Shown: piece by piece, positions 8,390 to 16,139 of the stretch | Layout: every line of letters starts with the position of its first letter | How positions within the stretch are numbered: the first letter of the stretch is position 1 | From: an uncultured Kordiimonas sp. | GTDB taxonomy: Bacteria > Pseudomonadota > Alphaproteobacteria > Sphingomonadales > Kordiimonadaceae | Length of the DNA: 64,000 bases | Assembly (NCBI GenBank): GCA_947503625.1 | Contig: CANNEK010000002.1 | Span: 930,001-994,000, forward strand | Reading direction: 5' to 3' | Notes under the pieces: model-generated | The model's database searches: none | Told to the model about the DNA's origin: nothing | Seen by the model: only the letters and a program-made list of their open reading frames with translations | Position numbers and translations under genes: made by a program

Positions 8390-8956
8390 ATGGATGACTA
8401 CTATATTGGTGAAATCTGTGTTTTTGCCGGAAACTTTGCCCCACGCGGCTGGGTTTTTTGCGCTGGCGGATTGCTGTCTATCGGCGAATATCAAGCGCTT
8501 TACTCTCTCATCGGAACATACTATGGCGGCGATGGCCGGGTAAGTTTTGGTGTGCCTGATCTGCGACAGCGAGTGACCGCCCACAGGAAGACAGACGATC
8601 CCTATTTTTACTTTCCCCGATATGGGGGGACTCCAAGCAAACTGGTTACCAACACCCACATGCCTGCGCACACTCATGATGTCCAGGTGATGGAGGAGTT
8701 TGCATCCGCATCGGCTCCTGATCCGACCATGATGCTTGCCAATGGATATCGCAACAGCGGCCCACCGGTTCAGCGTAATAAAAAAATGTACGCCCTCAGA
8801 GACCCAAGCTTGCAGGCATGGCTCAATCCTGAGGCCGTTAGCGATGGCGGCGGCGGCGGCGTGGTAGAGCTGGACAATCACCAGCCGTATCTCGTGTGCA
8901 ATTATATCATTGCCACTGATGACGTGCCGGATGCAGTCTACCCCAACAGGTCGTGA
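8390..8956 (+). CDS. Phage tail collar domain protein 3
   Basis: Third tail-collar paralogue, 188 aa, start ATG at 8390 after AAGGAAACAGGGT. It carries the collar signature (YIGEICVFAGNFAPRGWVFC, YGGDGRVSFGVPDLRQRV) but replaces the usual GQ-rich turn with a charged segment, and has a five-glycine run before the final DNHQPYLVCNYII. It is the most divergent of the three, which suggests specialisation after duplication. The operon appears to end here; a CNNM-type gene converges from the right. Confidence 0.88.
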   Translation: MDDYYIGEICVFAGNFAPRGWVFCAGGLLSIGEYQALYSLIGTYYGGDGRVSFGVPDLRQRVTAHRKTDDPYFYFPRYGGTPSKLVTNTHMPAHTHDVQVMEEFASASAPDPTMMLANGYRNSGPPVQRNKKMYALRDPSLQAWLNPEAVSDGGGGGVVELDNHQPYLVCNYIIATDDVPDAVYPNRS

Positions 8957-9052
8957 CATCTGCTTTGATTGCCGTGTTCACCATCGCTGAAGCGGCATAT
9001 AAACCCGGCGCGGCATCATTGCGGATAACGGCAAGGCCTGACGCCCGGTAGG

Positions 9053-10420
9053 CTATTCTGCCCTACGCCCTTCAGGGGTATCGCCGGACGGAAGCAGGTC
9101 CATCTGGTCGGGGTCGATCCCGAGCTTTTGCGCACGGGCCTGCCACTGTTTGCGCGCAAGGATGCGCATGTCTTTAACGTCATCCATTTCGTCCATGATC
9201 TCCATGCCCAGAAGCGCTTCGATCACATCCTCGAGCGTGACAATGCCCTTTGTGCCGCCATAGTCATCCACCACCAGCGCAATATGCTGCCTGCTGTCGA
9301 GAAAATGCTCCAGCAAATCCGGCAGCGACATGGCCGCCGCCACCCGCCTGATATCACGCCGTATGGCATCAAGCCCGGTGGTGCCTTCCCGGTCGGCGGC
9401 CAGCGCAAGAACCTCGTCTTTCAGCACCACGCCGGTGATATCGTCGATGTCGCGCCCGTAAACCGGCAGGCGGGAGAACACCGTTTCCATAATCGCCTTC
9501 GCCGCCTCCGACACGGAAACACCGGCCTGAAGCGCGGCAACAACCGTGCGCGGTGTCATGATATCTTCAGCCTTCAGGGAACTGAAGCGGATCAGGTTCC
9601 TGACAATGCGCGCCTCGTGCGCCTTGATCTCGCCGCTGCGCTCGCCGATGCTGGTCATGGCCAGAAACTCGTCCCGGCTGAACAGATGCACACTTTTGCC
9701 GCGCGCGATCAGTTTGGTCAGCCCTTCTGAAAGCCATATCAGTGGATAGAGAAGCTTGATGGAAATACGGATGAAAAAGGCGGTGGGCCCCACCAGATGC
9801 GGCCAGTAAACCGCGCCGATGGTTTTTGGGATGATTTCCGACAGAAACAATATCGCCAGCGTCATCGCGCCTGAAAACAGGCCGATCCACGCGCTGCCGA
9901 ACACCACAGTGGCCTGCGCCCCGGCGGCAATGGCCCCCACCGTGTGGGCAATGGTGTTCACGGTTAAAATCGCCGCGAGCGAACGGTCCACATTATCCTG
10001 CCGCAAGCGTTTCAGCATGTCGGCGCGCTTTGGTTCGCTGGTGCGCAGCTTTTCAATGAAAGACGGCGTGATGCTGAGCAGCACCGCTTCGGCGACCGAG
10101 CAGACAAAGGAAAAGCCCAGCGCGCCGGTAACGAACAGCACCAGCAGCCATATGTCGCCCTGAGTTACCTGAGTGGCCAGCGTTGCCAGCGTTGCCTGAG
10201 TCGCCTGAGTTACGGCTTCGCCGCCTGCCTGCGCCAGCGCGGGTGATGCGCCCGCAAGGTACAGGCCCGCCAGCAGCAATGCGGCGCGCTTACGCCAAAC
10301 CCGGCCCCAAACCCGGCCCCAGGCCCCATCCCAAACCCGGCCCCATCCCATGCGCTGCACACACGCCCGGCCTGCCTTGCTGAAAAGGGTGCCAACTGTT
10401 CCTGAAGCGTGTCTGGTCAT
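9053..10420 (-). CDS. CNNM/HlyC-CorC family membrane protein (DUF21 + CBS pair)
   Basis: Integral membrane protein with a DUF21/CNNM transmembrane domain (about residues 90-250) and a CBS-domain pair (about 265-405), as in Mg2+/Co2+ transport or efflux proteins of the CNNM/CorB group, 455 aa. The EIIPKTIGA motif is the DUF21 hallmark. The final CorC-HlyC transporter-associated domain is missing or very short. The N-terminus is odd: a four-residue repeat (GRVW type) precedes a signal-like stretch ending near ALAQA, followed by a T-Q-A/L-A-T low-complexity linker. Both are coded by short in-frame tandem DNA repeats, so the true start could be internal (for example ATG at 10354). Ion specificity is not visible. 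Confidence 0.88.
   Translation of the reverse strand: MTRHASGTVGTLFSKAGRACVQRMGWGRVWDGAWGRVWGRVWRKRAALLLAGLYLAGASPALAQAGGEAVTQATQATLATLATQVTQGDIWLLVLFVTGALGFSFVCSVAEAVLLSITPSFIEKLRTSEPKRADMLKRLRQDNVDRSLAAILTVNTIAHTVGAIAAGAQATVVFGSAWIGLFSGAMTLAILFLSEIIPKTIGAVYWPHLVGPTAFFIRISIKLLYPLIWLSEGLTKLIARGKSVHLFSRDEFLAMTSIGERSGEIKAHEARIVRNLIRFSSLKAEDIMTPRTVVAALQAGVSVSEAAKAIMETVFSRLPVYGRDIDDITGVVLKDEVLALAADREGTTGLDAIRRDIRRVAAAMSLPDLLEHFLDSRQHIALVVDDYGGTKGIVTLEDVIEALLGMEIMDEMDDVKDMRILARKQWQARAQKLGIDPDQMDLLPSGDTPEGRRAE
10161..10215. repeat. 9-bp in-frame tandem repeat in the CNNM gene
   Basis: About six degenerate 9-bp units encoding a TQA/TLA-type linker between the signal-like segment and the first membrane helix of the DUF21 domain. 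Confidence 0.6.
10297..10344. repeat. 12-bp in-frame tandem repeat in the CNNM gene
   Basis: Four 12-bp units; three are AAACCCGGCCCC and one is a variant. On the minus strand they encode GRVW repeats at the N-terminus. Confidence 0.7.
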
Positions 10421-10502
10421 GCGCTGTGTTTCCGTATGGTTGCTGTTTCGCCCTGTTTACACGGATTTGCCGCCGATACCTATCCAGATATCTTTTCTGG
10501 TG

Positions 10503-10538
10503 CGGTTATCGTTTCTGGCCCGGTTATCGTTTCAGGAG
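10503..10538. repeat. Two 18-bp direct repeats upstream of the CNNM gene
   Basis: CGGTTATCGTTTCTGG occurs at 10503-10518 and again with one change 18 bp later, in the intergenic region before the DUF169 gene. Confidence 0.5.
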
Positions 10539-10580
10539 CGGGGCGAGCGCGGGGCAGGTAAGGGCGGGGCGGGCTGTCGT

Positions 10581-11363
10581 TCAATAGCTTGCCGCCATGC
10601 CGGCGCGCACATCCTGCTGGATGCCATATTGCGCAAACGGATAGCGAAAGCCGTTTTTGGCCAGCGCCTTCATGCCGGTGATCGCTTTTTCCAGCGGCCC
10701 GACCGGCAAGGCCATCAGCATCTCGTCGTCCAGCACACCGCCGTATCGGCGTTCGGCAAAGCAGGGGATGGAAAGCGAAGGTTCCTTTAGTTTCAGCGCC
10801 CGGCCCCAGCTGTCGGCACAGGCACTTTCGCCCACCACCGACCAGTCAAACCGCTTGTAACCGGTCCATTGCAGCCCGTTGATAAAATACATCATCGCGC
10901 CCGGCGTGGCATAAAAAAGCACAATATCCGGCGGGTCCAGCCTGCCCGAGGCCAGCGGCGAAACCGCCAGCGCTTCGTATTTGCCGTCTTCCACACAGTG
11001 CATCGCCGCCTGATGCGCGGCGGCACTTTCATCGTCTTCGAACCAAACCCCTTTCATATGCTGGCCAGAGCGCCACGCCGGGTCTTTGGCGTTGCCAAGG
11101 CCCACAACCGCGCGGCACTGTGCGCCCACAAGGTCGTCGCTGGTGATGCCCACGGTCCAGCCAAGCCGGGATGCCTGGCCAACGATCTGGTCCAGTGTAT
11201 GGATGTCGCTTGGCCGCCTGATTTTTTCAATTGCTTCCATATCGGATGCGCGTTCGAACATTTTCATGCCAAACGGGATCGACCGCAGCTTCAGCAGGGT
11301 TTGCAGTTCTGTTGCCAGCGTTGCGGGGTTCGGTGTTTCAGGATTCGGTGTTTCAGGGTACAT
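10581..11363 (-). CDS. DUF169 family protein
   Basis: Resembles the DUF169 (COG2043) family, 260 aa from the ATG at 11363, placed 7 bases from GGAGGAG; the adjacent ATG at 11366 is also possible. Family-like features are the early segment on use of a substrate-like region (IPFGMKMFERASDM), the middle GRLDPPDIVLFYATPGAMM and the late Cys-containing IPCFAERRYG. The first residues are a duplicated ETPNP coded by a 15-bp direct repeat. No function is established for the family, although members are often found near metal or redox proteins. It is a single gene on the minus strand, 160 bp upstream of the CNNM gene, and may be co-transcribed with it. A decayed lepA fragment begins about 75 bp upstream of its start. 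Confidence 0.7.
   Translation of the reverse strand: MYPETPNPETPNPATLATELQTLLKLRSIPFGMKMFERASDMEAIEKIRRPSDIHTLDQIVGQASRLGWTVGITSDDLVGAQCRAVVGLGNAKDPAWRSGQHMKGVWFEDDESAAAHQAAMHCVEDGKYEALAVSPLASGRLDPPDIVLFYATPGAMMYFINGLQWTGYKRFDWSVVGESACADSWGRALKLKEPSLSIPCFAERRYGGVLDDEMLMALPVGPLEKAITGMKALAKNGFRYPFAQYGIQQDVRAGMAASY
11326..11355. repeat. 15-bp direct repeat at the start of the DUF169 gene
   Basis: Two adjacent 15-bp units (GGGTTCGGTGTTTCA and GGATTCGGTGTTTCA) that duplicate five codons. Confidence 0.65.
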
Positions 11364-11439
11364 CATCTCACTCCTCCAGATTACCAGAGACTTGAGCGCA
11401 AAACAGGCCGCCAATCAAGGGCCGATCAAAAGGGTGGGG

Positions 11440-11549
11440 TGTGGCAAGCGACGATCGCGGGAATTAGAGTAAGCCATGCGCAAGGACAAGAGTATGGTAG
11501 CGGCGTGACCCGAAAGAAGATGCTTCTGGAGAAGCGTGAAAAGGGCTAG
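11440..11549 (+). pseudogene. Decayed lepA C-terminal fragment B
   Basis: Fifteen bases at 11473-11487 are identical to lepA 5104-5118. After a small deletion, the next segment reads YGSGVTRKKMLLEKREKG and a stop, against [19 protein letters not shown] in LepA (14 of 19 residues). Weaker similarity appears to continue upstream to about 11440. The two parts are in different frames, so the fragment is non-functional. It corresponds to the region just before that of remnant A, and is more decayed. Confidence 0.8.
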
Positions 11550-11638
11550 AATCGCACCATTGTCGATGGCGGGGGCCCGCCTTATACAAAGCAGTAAGGC
11601 TAACCGCTTCTATAAGAAACGATGATGAGGACAAGACC

Positions 11639-12142
11639 ATGCCAACACAGCAGTTACCTGAAACGCCGCTAACGGCAGAAAGCCATGTTGTGGCCGGGCG
11701 CTGGGTGCTGAGCTTTGCTGCGCCCACGATTTTCTTCTATCAGCATTCTTTGCCGCCCGGGAAATGGCCCGTTCTAAAGTATGTGGTTGAAGGCTGGGAT
11801 GATGCGGTAGCATGGTCATTGCTGTTGAACGCGAACGCAGTCGCTTTCGTGGTTTTTTTGATTTTAGCATTCAGGTTTTTTGCCCAAAGCAGGGCTAAAT
11901 CCCTTGCGCAGCAGATAAGGGACATCATTGACGACCTGAATGACCAAGCAGACCCTCAATACGGCAGGCCTTCGCGCCCCTATGATGAGTTTGAGCAGTT
12001 TACCGCCAAGCATGAAGGGAAAAAGAAAACCTTTCAAAAGCTTGCTGCGGGTATTCACGTGGCTTTTTCCAACGTGGTCCAATTGGTGCTGCCCTTCGTG
12101 CTCGGTGCATACGCGATGGTTATCCTTGTTTTCCTGAATTGA
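11639..12142 (+). CDS. Hypothetical membrane protein
   Basis: Not recognised. 167 aa, start ATG 11639 with GATGAGG upstream. Hydrophobic segments lie at about residues 22-36, 57-82 and 145-166, with a charged, probably cytoplasmic, middle part (about 83-140) containing QQIRDIIDDLNDQ and many Lys/Glu. There is no signal cleavage site. It converges on the HTH-Nudix gene, with 131 bp between. Codon use looks normal for a real gene and the ribosome site supports it, but no homologous family comes to mind. Confidence 0.7.
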   Translation: MPTQQLPETPLTAESHVVAGRWVLSFAAPTIFFYQHSLPPGKWPVLKYVVEGWDDAVAWSLLLNANAVAFVVFLILAFRFFAQSRAKSLAQQIRDIIDDLNDQADPQYGRPSRPYDEFEQFTAKHEGKKKTFQKLAAGIHVAFSNVVQLVLPFVLGAYAMVILVFLN

Positions 12143-12273
12143 TGCGCTATGCCCCAATTGCCACCGTGCCTGCCATCATGCGGCGGGCAAGGCGGAGGTT
12201 AAAGCGCGGTTGATTAAGAAGGTTTCAAGATTGAATGCCTACTGATCAGCGGGACTAGGTCGCCCATTTTTGG

Positions 12274-13596
12274 CTAATAATAGTCGAACGTTCGCATTGC
12301 ACAGGCGATACCCGAAGACCAAATTGGATACTGCGTAAAGGTGCTTTCCAACTGTTCTTTGTCAAAAGGGTGTGCGCGTATGGTTTGATTTTCCTTGCGG
12401 TCCTTGGCTTTCTGCCAAGCGCTATAGATCGTGTCAAAATCAAGATCCACTTCGGCGAAACCAATGAAGTTCCATTGATAAAACTCCAGATCACAGCCAA
12501 ACTCGAATACCACAAGGCGTTTGATAACCTGCTCAATATCAACGCCAATGGTCTTGCTGTCCAGACCAAGTTCCTCAGAAAGAGCCCGTCGGGCGACCGT
12601 CATTACATCGACCTTTCCCTCTTCCATATCCCCCTGCGGTCTGATCCCCTCCACCACTGCAACATCATATTCGCCTTTCCTGAAGGTCTCATGGTCGGAC
12701 CGTTGCCCCAGAACGATTGATTTCCCATCATCACAGATCACGTTCAGGCAAATACCGACGCCAGAGGCCAGATAAGGTACAGGTTTGATAGGGTGAGTGG
12801 CGTCCTGAAGTTCCTGCCACCGAAAATCAGCCCCTGCTTCCTGCTTTGCAATTACATTGTAGCGATACCAGGATTGCTTCATCGTCAGGGCAATCAAATT
12901 ACGTTCTTCAGCATCATTTGAAAGCGTGCTCACAACAGAGGCGAGACAAAAAGTTCTATTGTCCGACCATCCCCTGATTCCATTTTTTTTGCGTTCTTCG
13001 TTTTGTATACTTACGTCATTTGCCCTTTTAACAAACAGATCAGGCGGAATGACTTCTTCGTCGTCTCCAAATATGGAAACCTCCCCGGCCCGAAATCCTC
13101 CCTCACCAGATTTTTCGCTTTCAATCCATGTGGTGGTGTGGTCGCCTAACCGATAGGCGTCTCGGATCAATGGACCGAACTCTCCCAGCGCAAGGTTCCT
13201 GTGCCGCCATTTTTGAATAAGATGTGGGTTGGCACCCGGGTTGGCGTTTAGGTTTGGGTCAAGAAGGACATTTTCCACGTCATCTTCACTGAGCCCGTAG
13301 CTTCTTAGAAGAGCCTTTAAAATAAGTTCAGAAGGGGCCCGTTTTTGGCCAGCTTCTATGCGCCGAATACCATCTGCGCTGATATCGATACCTGTGACTT
13401 TTTTTACCCATTTAGAGGCTTCCATGCGAGACATTGAAGAACCCAATTCGGCGGCATGTTTTCTGAAAAGCTCATGTGCATCAGGGTTAGGCGTCCGTGT
13501 TTGAACTGAATTCCGCAAAGCCAGCAATAACCTGCCTATCCTCGAAGGCTGCCGTTTTATCTCTCCTGTTCTTTTGTCTTTTGTCGATTCTTTCAT
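12274..13596 (-). CDS. HTH (XRE-like) regulator fused to a Nudix-like domain
   Basis: 440 aa. Residues about 56-100 form an XRE-like helix-turn-helix (SADGIRRIEAGQKRAPSELI). The middle (100-270) is unassigned. The C-terminal part (about 278-400) looks like a Nudix fold, with a degenerate Nudix box ending ARRALSEELGL (Arg336 onward): the REUxEExGU pattern is kept except that the first Glu is Ala, and the upstream Glu is not in register. This suggests ligand binding rather than full hydrolysis, as in Nudix-type regulators such as NrtR. It is divergent from a 2OG-Fe dioxygenase gene 106 bp away, the probable target. Local base composition is AT-richer than in the flanks. The ligand is unknown. 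Confidence 0.68.
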   Translation of the reverse strand: MKESTKDKRTGEIKRQPSRIGRLLLALRNSVQTRTPNPDAHELFRKHAAELGSSMSRMEASKWVKKVTGIDISADGIRRIEAGQKRAPSELILKALLRSYGLSEDDVENVLLDPNLNANPGANPHLIQKWRHRNLALGEFGPLIRDAYRLGDHTTTWIESEKSGEGGFRAGEVSIFGDDEEVIPPDLFVKRANDVSIQNEERKKNGIRGWSDNRTFCLASVVSTLSNDAEERNLIALTMKQSWYRYNVIAKQEAGADFRWQELQDATHPIKPVPYLASGVGICLNVICDDGKSIVLGQRSDHETFRKGEYDVAVVEGIRPQGDMEEGKVDVMTVARRALSEELGLDSKTIGVDIEQVIKRLVVFEFGCDLEFYQWNFIGFAEVDLDFDTIYSAWQKAKDRKENQTIRAHPFDKEQLESTFTQYPIWSSGIACAMRTFDYY

Positions 13597-13702
13597 TCAA
13601 AACCCCCATCCAAAAAAAGAGTCAAATATTGGGCTGTCTTCAAGGTCGATCGATTAAGGCAGTCTGTTCCTGACAGCACAATAAAACAAAGGAGCAATCG
13701 TC

Positions 13703-14398
13703 ATGATTACAATGATCAAGAAATTAACATTCGAAGATGATGGCATAGAAATCTTCAAAGAGGCAAGTTTGCAGGACACCAGCTTTTTGGCATTTGCCGC
13801 ACGTGTGTTCGGGGAATTGTCACCTGCCAAAAATGCGGTCAACAAGCTTAGTCGAGGTATTCGCTGGGGAGTCTTGGCTAACTCGAAAATCACGTGGCTT
13901 GACCGTAACAGCTATCGCCTGGATGCATCCCTGAACAAACAGGAGGCGGGCAGAACTCGCGAGTTCGATTTACTGCCCATAGAGTTTGTCACGCATCCCA
14001 TAGTGCAAGGCGTTATCATGCGTGCGTTTGAAAGGATGCGTTTCGACGTGTCTTCTGAAACGAGGGCCTTCGAGATTCAACTGTCTGCGATCCGTTACAA
14101 TGTCTCGAACGCAAACAGCGCAGAACCTTCGCCGCCTGAACCGCATCAGGACAGTGTTGATGGCAGCGTTATTGTGATTAACGAGCACAATGTGTTCCGG
14201 CCCGAAAACCGGATTTATGATTTGGACAATCAGCCGCTTTTTGCCTTCACCCTGAAGCCATCCGAAGGCTTCCTGCTTAAGGATGATCGTTACAAGCATC
14301 AGGTGGTGCCTCATGTGTTTCAAGCCGACCGTTGGCCCGATGAAGACAAGGGGTTTCGCGATATCATTATTATCCGCTTTCAGCCAGTTGGCCGTTGA
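13703..14398 (+). CDS. 2-oxoglutarate/Fe(II) dioxygenase family protein (PF10014-like)
   Basis: 231 aa. Matches the 2OG-Fe dioxygenase family that includes the free L-isoleucine and related amino acid hydroxylases. Iron ligands can be placed: His148 and Asp150 in EPHQDSVDG, and a distal His199 in DDRYKHQVVP (His204 is an alternative). Arg219 in FRDIIIIRF would bind 2-oxoglutarate. The segment VIVINEHNV with the following IYD is typical of the family. Start ATG 13703 has AAAGGAG eight bases upstream. It is followed by a hairpin terminator (14446-14465). Divergent from the HTH-Nudix regulator, so expression is probably ligand-controlled. Free amino acid hydroxylation is inferred from the family; the substrate is not visible. 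Confidence 0.8.
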   Translation: MITMIKKLTFEDDGIEIFKEASLQDTSFLAFAARVFGELSPAKNAVNKLSRGIRWGVLANSKITWLDRNSYRLDASLNKQEAGRTREFDLLPIEFVTHPIVQGVIMRAFERMRFDVSSETRAFEIQLSAIRYNVSNANSAEPSPPEPHQDSVDGSVIVINEHNVFRPENRIYDLDNQPLFAFTLKPSEGFLLKDDRYKHQVVPHVFQADRWPDEDKGFRDIIIIRFQPVGR

Positions 14399-14445
14399 AG
14401 CGATCAGTGGCATGGCGTTTACACAACGGGCAACAGAGAGACCAG

Positions 14446-14469
14446 ATGGCCCTCACGAGGGCCATTTCT
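14446..14469 (+). terminator. Terminator after the dioxygenase gene
   Basis: 8-bp perfect stem ATGGCCCT/AGGGCCAT with a 4-base loop, followed by TTCT; 48 bp after the stop codon. Confidence 0.6.
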
Positions 14470-14509
14470 GCTTCTGTTACAACGAAGGAAAACTTCGGAA
14501 TTATAGCGA

Positions 14510-14740
14510 CTATTTCTTCAGGCGGACGCCGGGGCCGCCGCCGTTTTGGAAAATGAACTCGACGCCTGCGCTTTCCATGTAGCTTTGCAGCTTCTGGATT
14601 GTTGAAGCCTTGGCGTCAGCACCGTTTTCATAGCGGCTGATTGTATTGGCGGTTACACCGGTTTTTTCTTCCAAAGCCCGCAAGCTTATTCCCAGTGCTG
14701 TTCTTCCCAGTTTGACGTGCAATCCAGTAATCATCCGCAT
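14510..14740 (-). CDS. Small XRE family helix-turn-helix protein
   Basis: 76 aa. Single-domain Cro/C1-type HTH: LRALEEKTGVTANTISRYEN is the classic helix-turn-helix with the SRYENG end of the recognition helix, and the C-terminal VEFIFQNGGGPGVRL is the tail often seen in small chromosomal XRE regulators. The start is placed at ATG 14740; ATG 14734 (MITGLHVKLG) is equally plausible because no strong ribosome site decides it. It has no toxin-like neighbour. The upstream region to 14942 has AT-rich inverted repeats that could be its operator, and the next gene (pseudo-nucleotidyltransferase) is divergent. Confidence 0.85.
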   Translation of the reverse strand: MRMITGLHVKLGRTALGISLRALEEKTGVTANTISRYENGADAKASTIQKLQSYMESAGVEFIFQNGGGPGVRLKK

Positions 14741-14942
14741 ACTGCCCAAATCAATGTATCATATTGACAATAACCACATGTATTTGTACAATATCCAAAT
14801 ACAGAGGTGCTTTAACCATAAACATTAGGGCATTCTGTATATAAATTGATTGTAAATCAATGCGTTCGCGAGAATTCGGACCATGAAGGTGCTGGTACAC
14901 CGACATGGCCCTAACCACAACCAACCTTTATAGGAGGTCGGC
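14741..14942. promoter_or_regulatory. AT-rich divergent control region with inverted repeats
   Basis: 202 bp between two divergent genes. It holds TTGTACAA (8-bp palindrome near 14785) and an inverted repeat ATTGATT/AATCAAT at 14845-14861 with a 3-base spacer. It is strongly AT-rich compared with the flanks, as expected of a promoter/operator region bound by the small XRE protein. A strong AGGAGG ribosome site precedes the gene at 14943. Confidence 0.5.
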
Positions 14943-15950
14943 ATGGCTGATCACACGTCTATCACAGACACCACACCACAACCAACCGTAGAAACACCGC
15001 CAAATCAATCTTCCGGGTCATCACCCGAACCGGCACCACCTTTTGGAACAGCCGAACCGCCGCAAGCGCTAACCCCTTATTATATCCGGGGGCGGGTAAA
15101 CCAAAGCCTGCCATCAGATCGCTGGAAAACCCGGCTGGCGCTGTTCACCAAAATCATCCTGCAAACCTTCGCCGGGCATACCGCCAAACGCCACTATAAG
15201 CCGCGCAACCAGCGGCGCATCCGCCAGATTATCCTGCACGGCGCCCATGCAGACGAACAGATGATCACCCGCAAGGGCGAGCCTTACATGATGCTCGTGA
15301 CCGTCAACAAGCTGCCGCACGATATTGACACGCTTCTGGCCACCATCACCGCAATCATCCACGCGCGCTGGGGCATGCATGTCCACATTCATCTGATGCG
15401 CGCCCGGCAGTTCAAGCGCGGGTTCAGACGAGCCAGCCCCTTTTACAAGGCGCTGACCGTGTGCAGTGAAGTGCTGTATTCAGATGGCGGCAACCACCCG
15501 ATTATGCCGCCTGTGGTTATGGCTGCCCCGGTTTTATCGCCCGGCGGGGCGGGGGCAGAAGCCCCGATAATGGCAAAGGTCATCACGCCGGATAAAAGGC
15601 CGGAAAGAAAACCGGATCACCCTGAAAAGGAAGCAGACGAGCCCGCCGAAACTCCTGCCGAAAACCCGGATGACAAAAAACCGTGGTGGGATGCGCCCGA
15701 TATGCGCGGTTACAAAGCCGCCTACGACCGCGAGCATGGCGGCCTTTCAACCGACGACATCATGATGGACATGGAAGAACCGATTGTGCGGCTGAATGAT
15801 GCGGCTGTTTTACTGACCGACCTTGCTTACGGCGGCATGCACGATGTACCCCCCCGCGCCAAGGGCCTCGATTTTATCGCGCAGGCGCTGACCCGCGACG
15901 CCCGGCTTCTGTACCGGCTGTATAATGGCCACGCGCCCAACTATCATTAA
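14943..15950 (+). CDS. Degenerate nucleotidyltransferase (MNT)-like protein
   Basis: 335 aa. The region from about residue 55 to 185 resembles the MNT half of HEPN-MNT type proteins: a leading helix starting LPSDRWKTRLALF, then IRQIILHGAHADE where active members have I-LFGSxARGD, and EPYMMLVTVN where active members have SDxDLLVxVN, and later ASPFYKAL with a following VLY. Both catalytic motifs are lost (no GS, no Asp pair), so the protein is probably inactive as a nucleotidyltransferase. The first 45 residues and residues 215-255 are Pro/Glu-rich linkers. The C-terminal 80 residues are unassigned and do not look like HEPN. Start ATG 14943 follows AGGAGGTCGGC. The family assignment is by pattern only. 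Confidence 0.6.
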   Translation: MADHTSITDTTPQPTVETPPNQSSGSSPEPAPPFGTAEPPQALTPYYIRGRVNQSLPSDRWKTRLALFTKIILQTFAGHTAKRHYKPRNQRRIRQIILHGAHADEQMITRKGEPYMMLVTVNKLPHDIDTLLATITAIIHARWGMHVHIHLMRARQFKRGFRRASPFYKALTVCSEVLYSDGGNHPIMPPVVMAAPVLSPGGAGAEAPIMAKVITPDKRPERKPDHPEKEADEPAETPAENPDDKKPWWDAPDMRGYKAAYDREHGGLSTDDIMMDMEEPIVRLNDAAVLLTDLAYGGMHDVPPRAKGLDFIAQALTRDARLLYRLYNGHAPNYH

Positions 15951-15968
15951 CAGCGCAATGTGCCCGGA

Positions 15969-16060
15969 AACTGCCCAGAGGCTGCCCGGAGGCTGCAAGG
16001 GGGCTGCCCGGAGGCTGCAACGAGGCTGACAGGGGGGCTGACAGGAGGCTGATTGGGGGC
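15969..16060. repeat. Degenerate GGCTG tandem repeat
   Basis: About eight units of 10-13 bp, each built on AGGCTGCCCGG, AGGCTGCAAGG or GGCTGACAGG, starting 18 bp after the MNT-like stop codon. Confidence 0.65.
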
Positions 16061-16082
16061 GGTGCATTAATACCCTTTAACG

Positions 16083-16137
16083 AAAAACCCCCAGATCAAC
16101 CTTGGGCGTGAAAACGCCGGGCTGGCCTTGGGGGTTT
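16083..16137 (-). terminator. Nested hairpin with minus-strand U-run
   Basis: Outer stem AAACCCCC (16085-16092) with GGGGGTTT (16130-16137); inner stem GGCG/CGCC around a TGAAAA loop. On the minus strand the stem is followed by five Us, so it fits best as the end of a leftward transcript from the hairpin-rich region. On the plus strand only three Us follow. Confidence 0.55.
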
Positions 16138-16139
16138 AA

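Noticed and set aside
7230-8956. Prophage or tailocin
   Set aside because: Only collar-domain genes are present; no lysis, tail tube, baseplate, integrase or regulatory phage genes nearby.
10869-11549. 226-codon plus-strand frame ending in a LepA-like sequence
   Set aside because: Most of it is antisense to the DUF169 gene; only its last part is the decayed lepA fragment.
12180-12243. Possible C-terminal coding remnant reading AGKAEVKARLIKKVSRLNAY and a stop
   Set aside because: It looks protein-like, but the frame has no start and I could not assign it to a family; too short to call a pseudogene.
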